Below the pieces are notes generated by a model. The model searched no databases. It was not told the origin of the DNA and was given only the letters and a program-made list of their open reading frames with translations. The position numbers and the translations under genes were made by a program. DNA of 13,246 bases from Microbacteriaceae bacterium UBA6152 (lineage in GTDB: Bacteria > Actinomycetota > Actinomycetes > Actinomycetales > Microbacteriaceae): contig DIUS01000129.1 in the NCBI GenBank assembly GCA_002423075.1, positions 5,984 through 19,229 on the forward strand, given 5' to 3'. Below, piece after piece: positions 6,191 through 12,480 of this stretch. How positions within the stretch are numbered: position 1 is the stretch's first letter; each line of letters begins with the position of its first letter.

Positions 6191-6239
6191 CGCCCGATGA
6201 CGCCCACTGGCGATGGTGGAATCTCATTTTCGCCCCGCG

Positions 6240-6258
6240 GGTCTCATGAGGTGAGACC
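6240..6258 (+). promoter_or_regulatory. Inverted repeat upstream of the catabolic operon, candidate operator
   Basis: GGTCTCA (6240-6246) and TGAGACC (6252-6258) are exact reverse complements around a 5-base centre. The site lies 117 bases before the first catabolic gene in the only non-coding space of this junction (about 6191-6374). No convincing -35/-10 pair was found there. No regulator gene is in the window, so the binding protein is unknown. Confidence 0.35.
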
Positions 6259-6374
6259 ACCGGCTTGCCTTGCGAACCCGCACGGTGTGTGCTGTTCCTG
6301 CCCACGAGAGTTGCGTCAGCACATGCTCGCCAGGGTGCGTCCCGTTCGACCCCTCTTGTAGTGCAAAGGTGCCC

Positions 6375-7160
6375 ATGATGCGAGAAGAAGAGCGAATTGC
6401 CGAAGCTGAGCTCTTGCTTGAGGCGTACCGCACGCGACGCCCGATCGAGCCACTCGTGAAGCGGCATCCCGACATGACGCTCGACGATGCGTACGCTATC
6501 CAGTCGATCCAGACTGAGCGTCGCGTTGCAGAAGGCGCCGTCATTCGAGGGCACAAGGTGGGGCTCACGAGCCACGCCATGCAACGCCAGATCGGAGTGA
6601 GCACTCCCGATTACGGCGTCTTGATGGAGGACATGTTCTACCTCGAAAGTCGGGACATTCCCACAGGGCAGTTTCTGCAACCCCGAGTTGAACCCGAGAT
6701 TGCCTTCGTGCTCGCCCGGCCGCTTCGTGGTCCTGGCGTGACGATTGCCGATGCCGTTCGCGCTGTCGACGTGGTTCTGCCTTCGCTCGAAATCATCGAC
6801 TCGCGCATTGCCGACTGGAAGATCGGCTACTTCGACACTGTGGCCGACAACGCATCGAGCGGCGGGCTCGTTCTCGGCTCGACTGTGCGCAGGCTGCACG
6901 AGCTCGACCTGCGCGGAATGGGTTGCGTTCTGCGTAAGAACGGTCACGTCGTGGGCACTGGCGCCGGCGGCGCTGTGCTGGGTTCACCCCTCAACGCCCT
7001 GGTGTGGCTTGCCAACACACTCGGCGAGCACGGCGTCGAGCTACAGGAGGGCGCCGTGGTGCTTCCCGGATCCATCACTCAATCGGTACCGGTCGAGAGC
7101 GGAGACACCATCACGGTTGCCTTCGCCGGGCTGGGAACACTCACCGCCCATTTCGCCTAA
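6375..7160 (+). CDS. dmpE: 2-Hydroxypenta-2,4-dienoate (2-keto-4-pentenoate) hydratase
   Basis: This enzyme hydrates 2-hydroxypenta-2,4-dienoate to 4-hydroxy-2-oxovalerate in meta-cleavage pathways (DmpE/XylJ/MhpD family). The protein is 261 residues, the usual size. Key motifs are HKVGLTSHAMQRQIGVSTPDYGVL (60-83), QPRVEPEIAF (102-111) and LEIIDSRIADWKI (138-150). Glu106, Glu108 and Glu139 are the expected divalent-metal ligands and Lys61 the conserved active-site lysine. HKVGLTSHAM and the following PDYG separate it from the paralogous decarboxylase in this operon (KMGLTSRAK). AAAGGT at 6365-6370 serves ATG 6375 or the adjacent ATG 6378; the choice changes one residue. It is the first gene of the operon, and 23 bases separate it from the next. 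In known systems this hydratase forms a complex with the decarboxylase. Confidence 0.93.
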   Translation: MMREEERIAEAELLLEAYRTRRPIEPLVKRHPDMTLDDAYAIQSIQTERRVAEGAVIRGHKVGLTSHAMQRQIGVSTPDYGVLMEDMFYLESRDIPTGQFLQPRVEPEIAFVLARPLRGPGVTIADAVRAVDVVLPSLEIIDSRIADWKIGYFDTVADNASSGGLVLGSTVRRLHELDLRGMGCVLRKNGHVVGTGAGGAVLGSPLNALVWLANTLGEHGVELQEGAVVLPGSITQSVPVESGDTITVAFAGLGTLTAHFA

Positions 7161-7170
7161 TGGTTCAACA

Positions 7171-7178
7171 AGAAGGAG
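7171..7178 (+). promoter_or_regulatory. Ribosome binding site fixing the acetaldehyde dehydrogenase GTG start
   Basis: AGAAGGAG lies five bases before GTG 7184. The frame is open upstream through the end of the hydratase gene, but this site and the family start (ARRLTAAIVGPGNIG) identify the GTG. Confidence 0.7.
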
Positions 7179-7183
7179 CACTC

Positions 7184-8116
7184 GTGGCGAGAAGACTGAC
7201 AGCCGCAATCGTCGGGCCGGGCAATATCGGCACCGACCTCATGTTCAAGATCATGCGTCATGCAGAGCATCTTGAACTGACCCAGATGATCGGTGTGGAC
7301 CCGACATCTGATGGTCTCGCTCGTGCGCGTCGCTTGGGATTAGAGGCAAGCGATGGCGGCGTCGACTGGATGCTCAGCCAGGGTGTCTTGCCCGACATCG
7401 TCTTTGAGGCCACGAGTGCCAAGGCTCATGCGGCGAACGCTCCGCGCTACCGCGAGGCCGGAATCACTGCGATTGACTTGACGCCTGCGGCTGTTGGCCC
7501 CTACGTGTGTCCACCGGTGAACCTTGAGTTCAACCTTGACGCTCCGAACATCAACATGATCACCTGTGGTGGCCAAGCGACCACTCCCATGGTCAAGGCC
7601 GTCAGCAGCGTGGTACCCGTTCCCTACGCCGAGATTGTCGCGTCGATTTCGTCGAAGTCGGCGGGCCCGGGCACGCGAGCCAATCTGGACGAGTTCACCG
7701 AGTCAACTTCCAATGCGCTGTCGGTGGTGGGCGGCGCGGCCAGCGGCAAGTCGATCATCATCCTCAATCCCGTTGAGCCGCCCATGATCATGCGCAACAC
7801 CGTGTTCTGTGCCATTCCCGACGAAGCAGCTGAGGCGGGCGCGCTGCAAGATCGCGTTACCGAGTCGATTCACGCCATGGTCGCGGCCGTGCAGCAGTAT
7901 GTGCCGGGGTATCGACTGAAGTCTGATCCTCAGTTTGATTCTGCCCGCGCGAATTGGAATGGCTACTCACGAGTCGCCATCTTCTGTGAGGTGCGTGGTC
8001 GCGGCGACTACCTGCCCGACTACGCCGGCAATCTCGACATCATCACGGCAGCGTCCGCCCGCGTCGGCGACTTGGTCGCCGCCCACCGTCTCGAAACCGC
8101 TGGAGCGCAAGCATGA
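7184..8116 (+). CDS. dmpF: Acetaldehyde dehydrogenase (acylating)
   Basis: This enzyme oxidises acetaldehyde with NAD+ and CoA to acetyl-CoA (DmpF/MhpF family), the last step of the pathway. The 310-residue protein starts with the nucleotide-binding fold: AAIVGPGNIGTDLMFKI (7-23) carries the GxGxxG motif and GVDP at 37-40 ends the second strand. NMITCGGQAT (124-133) holds the catalytic Cys128. The C-terminal half contains the family segments SSKSAGPGTRANLDEFT and GNLDII. It pairs with the aldolase encoded next, and in DmpFG the two enzymes channel acetaldehyde through a tunnel. The stop overlaps the aldolase ATG by four bases (ATGA), fitting coupled synthesis of equal amounts. Confidence 0.95.
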   Translation: MARRLTAAIVGPGNIGTDLMFKIMRHAEHLELTQMIGVDPTSDGLARARRLGLEASDGGVDWMLSQGVLPDIVFEATSAKAHAANAPRYREAGITAIDLTPAAVGPYVCPPVNLEFNLDAPNINMITCGGQATTPMVKAVSSVVPVPYAEIVASISSKSAGPGTRANLDEFTESTSNALSVVGGAASGKSIIILNPVEPPMIMRNTVFCAIPDEAAEAGALQDRVTESIHAMVAAVQQYVPGYRLKSDPQFDSARANWNGYSRVAIFCEVRGRGDYLPDYAGNLDIITAASARVGDLVAAHRLETAGAQA

Positions 8117-9144
8117 ACACCGATGTTCGCATCACTGACACGACCCTGCGCGATGGTTCGCACTCGATGAGTCACCGCTTTACGGAAGAACAAGTGCGTT
8201 CGACGGTGCGGGCGCTCGACAAGGCCGGCGTGCAAGTCATCGAAGTCACTCACGGCGACGGCCTCGGAGGTTCGTCGTTCAACTATGGATTCTCACTGGT
8301 GCCTGAGCTCGAGCTGATTGCGGCTGCGGTTGATGAAGCCGAGCGGGCGCGCATCGCTGTGCTGATGCTGCCGGGGCTCGGAACCATTCATGACCTCAAG
8401 GCCGCACGCGCGGCGGGTGCTTCGATCGCGCGTATTGCGACACACTGCAGCGAGGCAGACACCTCTCGTCAACACTTCGGCGCAGCACGTGAGCTGGGTT
8501 TCGAGACTGTCGGCTTCCTGATGCTGGCTCACATGCTAAGCCCGTCAGAGCTGGCGCAACAGGCACGAGTCATGGCGGATGCGGGGTGCCAGTGCATCTA
8601 TGTTGTCGACTCCGCGGGCGCGTTGATTCTCGACGACGCTTCGATGCGAGTGGCTGCGTTGGTAGACGAGCTCGGTGATGACGCCCAGGTGGGCTACCAC
8701 GGCCACCAAAACCTCTCGTTCGGCGTTGCCAATTCGCTGCTTGCGCAGCGTGCGGGTGCTCGACAGATCGATGGTTCGCTCGGCGCTCTCGGAGCAGGAG
8801 CCGGAAACTCACCCACCGAGATTCTGGTGGCCGCGTTCGAGCGTGTTGGAGTGACCACGGGTATCGAGCTCGATGTCATTCTCGAGGCTGCTGAAGAGGT
8901 TGTCGTGCCGTACATGACCCGAATACCTCGCATGGATCGCGCATCGATCATGCAGGGGTACGCAGGGGTGTACTCCAGTTTTCTTCTCCACGCCGAAGCC
9001 GCTGCCGAACGCTATGGAGTGCCTGCTCACGAGATTCTGCGTCGGGTCGGGGAGCGACGTTACGTGGGAGGTCAAGAAGACATGATCATCGAGATTGCGA
9101 TTGAGCTCGCGGGGGAGTTGGCGGGGGTGGCGATCAGTGGATGA
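8113..9144 (+). CDS. dmpG: 4-Hydroxy-2-oxovalerate aldolase
   Basis: This class II, metal-dependent aldolase (DmpG/MhpE) splits 4-hydroxy-2-oxovalerate into pyruvate and acetaldehyde. The protein has 343 residues, normal for the family. RITDTTLRDGSHSMSHRF (6-22) holds the active-site Arg13 and metal-binding Asp14. GYHGHQNLSFGVANSL (194-209) holds metal ligands His196 and His198. GSLGALGAGAGNSPTEILVA is the conserved strand 7-8 region, and the C-terminal GQEDMIIEIA lies in the DmpG-specific domain that contacts the dehydrogenase. GGAG at 8102-8105 is the ribosome site. It overlaps the upstream gene by four bases and the downstream gene by eight. Confidence 0.96.
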   Translation: MNTDVRITDTTLRDGSHSMSHRFTEEQVRSTVRALDKAGVQVIEVTHGDGLGGSSFNYGFSLVPELELIAAAVDEAERARIAVLMLPGLGTIHDLKAARAAGASIARIATHCSEADTSRQHFGAARELGFETVGFLMLAHMLSPSELAQQARVMADAGCQCIYVVDSAGALILDDASMRVAALVDELGDDAQVGYHGHQNLSFGVANSLLAQRAGARQIDGSLGALGAGAGNSPTEILVAAFERVGVTTGIELDVILEAAEEVVVPYMTRIPRMDRASIMQGYAGVYSSFLLHAEAAAERYGVPAHEILRRVGERRYVGGQEDMIIEIAIELAGELAGVAISG

Positions 9145-9931
9145 CAACACAGAGCTGACCGAAGCCCTCGCGCTCGAACTCTTGAGGTGCGAGACGGTTC
9201 GGCAGGCACGCGAGCCGCTGAGCGCGCACGAGTGGCCGAGCCTGACTGTTGCTGACGCCTACCGCATTCAAGATGCAAGCCGACGGCACCGAGAGTCGCG
9301 GGGTGAACGCGTCATCGGTGTGAAGATGGGCCTCACCAGTCGCGCGAAGCAGAAGACGATGAACGTCGACGAGCCGGTTGTGGCGTGGGTAACGGATGCG
9401 ATGCAACTGCCCCTCAACCTGCCGATTCAGACAGACCGTTTCATTCATCCTCGAGTTGAGCCAGAACTGTTCTTTCGACTTGGCTCCGCGCTGAAAGGGC
9501 CCGGGGTCACGAAAGAAGACGCCGCTAACGCTGTCGATGCCGTTGTGGCAGGGGCCGACATCATTGACAGTCGGTATCACAGCTTTGCCTTCACCTTGCC
9601 TGACGTGATTGCCGACAACGCTTCCGGTGCAGGTTTCGTCATGGGGCCGATCATGAAGCCGATCGACGCGGTCGACCTTGAGCTCGAAGCCGTCTTGGTG
9701 GAGGTCGACGGAATCGTCGTCGACTCGGCCACGGCGACTGCGGTGCTCGGGCATCCGCTCGAGGCGGTTGCCGCGGCAGCGAATCTGCTCGGGCAGCGTG
9801 GGCTCGCGCTTGACGCCGGTGATTGGGTCTTGGCGGGGGCGATGACTGACGCGATTGCTGTGACCGAAGGGCAGTCGCTTTCTTTTCACTTCAGCACGCT
9901 CGGCTCGATTCACCTGGCCAAGGGGGAATAG
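9137..9931 (+). CDS. dmpH: 4-Oxalocrotonate (2-oxohex-3-enedioate) decarboxylase
   Basis: This enzyme decarboxylates 2-oxohex-3-enedioate to 2-hydroxypenta-2,4-dienoate (DmpH/XylI/AmnE family), paralogous to the hydratase in this operon. From GTG 9137 the protein has 264 residues, as in DmpH. GVKMGLTSRAKQKTMNV (61-77) and FIHPRVEPELFF (102-113) are typical of decarboxylases, with metal ligands Glu108 and Glu110. The third ligand motif, usually LEIIDSR, reads ADIIDSRYHSF (140-150), so Asp141 replaces the expected Glu. The gene begins eight bases before the aldolase stop, with GGGGTGG just upstream. An ATG at 9141 is in another frame and soon stops. A hydratase of the HpcG type is the main alternative, but the adjacent tautomerase gene supports the decarboxylase. 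Confidence 0.87.
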   Translation: MDDNTELTEALALELLRCETVRQAREPLSAHEWPSLTVADAYRIQDASRRHRESRGERVIGVKMGLTSRAKQKTMNVDEPVVAWVTDAMQLPLNLPIQTDRFIHPRVEPELFFRLGSALKGPGVTKEDAANAVDAVVAGADIIDSRYHSFAFTLPDVIADNASGAGFVMGPIMKPIDAVDLELEAVLVEVDGIVVDSATATAVLGHPLEAVAAAANLLGQRGLALDAGDWVLAGAMTDAIAVTEGQSLSFHFSTLGSIHLAKGE

Positions 9932-10125
9932 TGCCGATCATCACCGTAACCATGGTGTCTGGCCGGAGCCAGACTCAGATCAGGGCGCTTATCGAAGCGT
10001 TGACCGACGCGGCGCACGCCGCCATTGACGCGCCCCTCGAGAGCATCCGGGTGGTCATATCTGAAGTGCCCCCGACCCACTTCGCGGCGGGCAACGTGAC
10101 GATCGAAGAGAAGCGAGGCAAGTGA
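9931..10125 (+). CDS. dmpI: 4-Oxalocrotonate tautomerase
   Basis: This small enzyme (64 codons; 63 residues after removal of Met) isomerises 2-hydroxymuconate to 2-oxohex-3-enedioate. It belongs to the 4-OT family, whose members act with an N-terminal proline as base. In mature numbering, Pro1, Arg11, Arg39 and Phe50 are all present (PIITVTMVSGR start, SIRVVISEVPPTHF around 37-50), so the active site is complete. The length matches the 62-residue classical enzyme, which works as a hexamer. Start is GTG 9931, whose G is the last base of the preceding TAG stop. AAGGGGG at 9920-9926 is a strong ribosome site. Confidence 0.95.
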   Translation: MPIITVTMVSGRSQTQIRALIEALTDAAHAAIDAPLESIRVVISEVPPTHFAAGNVTIEEKRGK

Positions 10126-11573
10126 TGGTTCGAGAGGCCTTCGGGCACGTGATCAACGGCGTCGAGCAGCAGTCTGTCTCGGGCGAGTTGTTCGACGACG
10201 TCAACCCCTGGACTGAAGAAGTGTGGGCGCAGATCGCACTCGGGGGCAAGTCCGAAGCAGATGCCGCTGTCGGGGCTGCGCGGCTGGCGTTCGATGAGGG
10301 GCCATGGCCTCGCATGGGCTTTGTGAAGCGCGGCGTGATTCTTCACCGTTTGGCCGACCTGATGGCGCGCGACCGCGAGGCGCTTGCGCTCGCCGACTGC
10401 CGCGACATGGGCAAGCCCTTGACCCAGGCGATCCACGATGTCGACCGCAGCATTCTGAACATCCGGTTCTTTGCCGACCAGGCTCGCCTGTCTCAAGCGG
10501 ATGCGTATCCGATGGACTCAGGCCACCACGCCTACACGCGATATGAGCCTGCCGGGGTTGTCGTGGCGATCGCGCCGTGGAACTTTCCCCTCATGCTCGA
10601 GACGTGGAAGGTCGCACCTGCCCTGGCGTGGGGCAACACCGTCGTCTTGAAACCTGCCGAAGACACTCCAGCATCGGCAACGATGTTGGCACGACTGGCG
10701 ATGGAAGCGGGCCTGCCCCCTGGCGTTCTCAACGTCGTGCACGGATTCGGCCCAGACTCGGTGGGGCAATTTCTCACCGAAGACCCTCGGGTGGACCGCA
10801 TTACCTTCACGGGTGAGTCGGGCACGGGACGAACCATCTCGCGTGCCGCAGCGGCGAACTTGACACCGGTGAGCCTCGAGCTGGGAGGCAAGGGTGCCAA
10901 CATCGTGTTCGAAGACGCAGACCTCGATAACGCGGTGCAGTGGGCCGTGCAGGCGATCTTCAGAAACGCCGGCCAAGTGTGCCTCGCTGGTTCGAGGCTC
11001 TTCGTGCATCGAACGGTGTACGAAGAGTTTCTGAGTCGATTCGCTGCCGCGGCCGAGAGCCTCGAAATCGGCGACCCTGAACTGCGTGAAACTGAATTCA
11101 GCTGTCTGGCATCTCGAGAGCACTTCGAGAAGGTGACGTCGTACCTCGACACTGTCGAGGCTCACGGCGGGACTGTGGTGACGGGTGGGGTGGCCGACAG
11201 CGGACTCGTGGTGAAGCCGACCATCATCACCGGACTGGGACTTGACTCGCCTCACTACTGTGAAGAGATTTTCGGCCCGGTCGTCGTGGTGCGCGCGTTT
11301 GACACCGAGCAGGAGGTCGTAGAACTGGCGAACGACTCTCGGTACGGACTCAACGCCATGGTGTTCACCGAGAACCTCAGTCGCGCGCATCGCGTTGCTG
11401 CCCGGCTCGAGGCGGGCACGGTCTGGGTGAATTGTTTCTTCATCCGTGACCTACGAGCGCCTTTTGGCGGATTCGGCGATTCCGGTGTCGGTCGTGAAGG
11501 TGGCGTATTCAGTCGGGATTTCTTTACGGAGCCCAAAGCCGTCATTGTCGACATCAACGGTCTTACTGAATGA
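10125..11573 (+). CDS. dmpC: 2-Hydroxymuconate semialdehyde dehydrogenase
   Basis: This NAD+-dependent aldehyde dehydrogenase oxidises 2-hydroxymuconate semialdehyde to 2-hydroxymuconate (DmpC/XylG family). The 482-residue protein has the full superfamily set: PWNFPL (151-156), VVLKPAED (173-180), TFTGESGTG (227-235), the general base Glu252 in SLELGGKG and the catalytic Cys286 in GQVCLAGSR. The end segment FIRDLRAPFGGFGDSGVGREGG closely resembles the family's FLRDLRTPFGG...GIGREGG, which favours this substrate over betaine or generic aldehydes. 2-Aminomuconate semialdehyde is a possible alternative substrate. Start ATG 10125 overlaps the tautomerase stop by one base (TGATG) with GAGG six bases upstream; GTG 10122 is a possible start one codon earlier. 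It is the last gene of the catabolic unit. Confidence 0.92.
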   Translation: MVREAFGHVINGVEQQSVSGELFDDVNPWTEEVWAQIALGGKSEADAAVGAARLAFDEGPWPRMGFVKRGVILHRLADLMARDREALALADCRDMGKPLTQAIHDVDRSILNIRFFADQARLSQADAYPMDSGHHAYTRYEPAGVVVAIAPWNFPLMLETWKVAPALAWGNTVVLKPAEDTPASATMLARLAMEAGLPPGVLNVVHGFGPDSVGQFLTEDPRVDRITFTGESGTGRTISRAAAANLTPVSLELGGKGANIVFEDADLDNAVQWAVQAIFRNAGQVCLAGSRLFVHRTVYEEFLSRFAAAAESLEIGDPELRETEFSCLASREHFEKVTSYLDTVEAHGGTVVTGGVADSGLVVKPTIITGLGLDSPHYCEEIFGPVVVVRAFDTEQEVVELANDSRYGLNAMVFTENLSRAHRVAARLEAGTVWVNCFFIRDLRAPFGGFGDSGVGREGGVFSRDFFTEPKAVIVDINGLTE

Positions 11574-11584
11574 GACCCAGGTCT
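11573..11584. promoter_or_regulatory. Short dyad in the gap before the transporter operon
   Basis: AGACC (11573-11577) and GGTCT (11580-11584) form a dyad around CA at the stop codon of the dehydrogenase gene. The heptamer TGAGACC here (11571-11577) also occurs as a half-site at 6252-6258. It lies at the start of a 100-base gap before the ABC genes. No T-run follows, so it is not a good terminator, and no convincing promoter is seen in the gap. Confidence 0.25.
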
Positions 11585-11673
11585 AGCAAGCGAAACCAAT
11601 AATCCATACACTCAACCCAGCCCCGGTGCCCATGCACTGAAGAGTCTGGACAAAGAAGCCCAGAGGAGATGCT

Positions 11674-12480
11674 GTGACGATTGCACCCGCAGTACCGACG
11701 ACCAAAGGCGAGGCCATCTCGCTCGTGTCGGTCGGCAAGACGTATCAGACCGCGACCGGTGCGCTGCCGGCGCTGGTAGACATCAATTTCGAGATTCGCG
11801 CCGGAGAGTTCGTAGCTCTCGTCGGACCCTCCGGGTGCGGCAAGTCGACGCTGCTCAAGATTATTGCCGGCTTGATCCCGTACGAGTCGGGCGTGGTGTC
11901 AGTGGGTGACGCCAAGCCGAAAGAGGGCCGTCGAGACATCGGCTTCATGCTTCAGCAGTCTGTGCTGATGCCGTGGCTTGACGTCAAGGAGAACGTTGCC
12001 CTTCCGTTTCGCATCGCGCGCGAGTCTGGCCCTCATGTCAGCGACCGTGTCGATGAGTTGCTCGACCTCGTCGGCCTGTCGCACGCTGCGTCGATGCGCA
12101 CCTGGGAACTTTCGGGGGGTATGCAGCAGCGCGTCGCCTTGGCACGTGCGCTGGCCCTCGACCCGGGAGTGATGCTCATGGACGAGCCGTTCTCGGCGCT
12201 CGATGAGTTCAAGCGAGAGCACCTGAACATCGAGGTGGCCCACATGGCAGACACGATCGGCAAGACCACGATCTTGGTGACTCACAGCATCTCTGAGGCG
12301 GTGCTCATGTCAGACCGGGTTATCGCGTTGGGGGTAAACCCCGGCCGGGTCGTGGGTGACATCGCGATCGATCTGGAGCGCCCCAGGGTCAGCGAGATGG
12401 TGAGCAGCAGCCGTTTTCAAGAGCTCAGCAACGAAGTGCGAGATGCGCTCGCCATCGGCATGAATGGAGAAGCGGAATGA
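11674..12480 (+). CDS. ABC transporter ATP-binding protein, NitT/TauT (SsuB/TauB-like) type
   Basis: This 268-residue ATPase would energise an importer. It has Walker A GPSGCGKST (51-59), Q-loop QQ (94-95), signature LSGGMQQR (146-153), Walker B VMLMDEPF (166-173) and H-loop His204 in VTHSISEA. The QQSVLMPWLDVKENVALP and DEPFSALD blocks are typical of the nitrate/sulfonate/taurine group, which also includes importers for phthalate and pyrimidine-type substrates. GTG 11674 has AGAGGAG six bases upstream. It overlaps the permease by four bases. Its place right after an aromatic catabolic operon suggests uptake of the pathway's substrate; the actual substrate cannot be read from the ATPase. Confidence 0.93.
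   Translation: MTIAPAVPTTKGEAISLVSVGKTYQTATGALPALVDINFEIRAGEFVALVGPSGCGKSTLLKIIAGLIPYESGVVSVGDAKPKEGRRDIGFMLQQSVLMPWLDVKENVALPFRIARESGPHVSDRVDELLDLVGLSHAASMRTWELSGGMQQRVALARALALDPGVMLMDEPFSALDEFKREHLNIEVAHMADTIGKTTILVTHSISEAVLMSDRVIALGVNPGRVVGDIAIDLERPRVSEMVSSSRFQELSNEVRDALAIGMNGEAE

Noticed and set aside
5549..6361. 270-codon plus-strand open frame antisense to the helicase remnant
   Set aside because: The minus strand carries clear helicase motifs in the same interval; the plus-strand product is Arg/Glu-rich with no family resemblance.
3319..6374. Transposase, integrase or direct target repeats expected in a mosaic region
   Set aside because: I looked for insertion-sequence ends, DDE or tyrosine recombinase motifs and matching direct repeats and found none.
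5919..6947. 342-codon minus-strand open frame across the helicase remnant and the hydratase
   Set aside because: Its left part is an out-of-frame reading of the helicase remnant and its right part is antisense to the hydratase; no motifs of its own.
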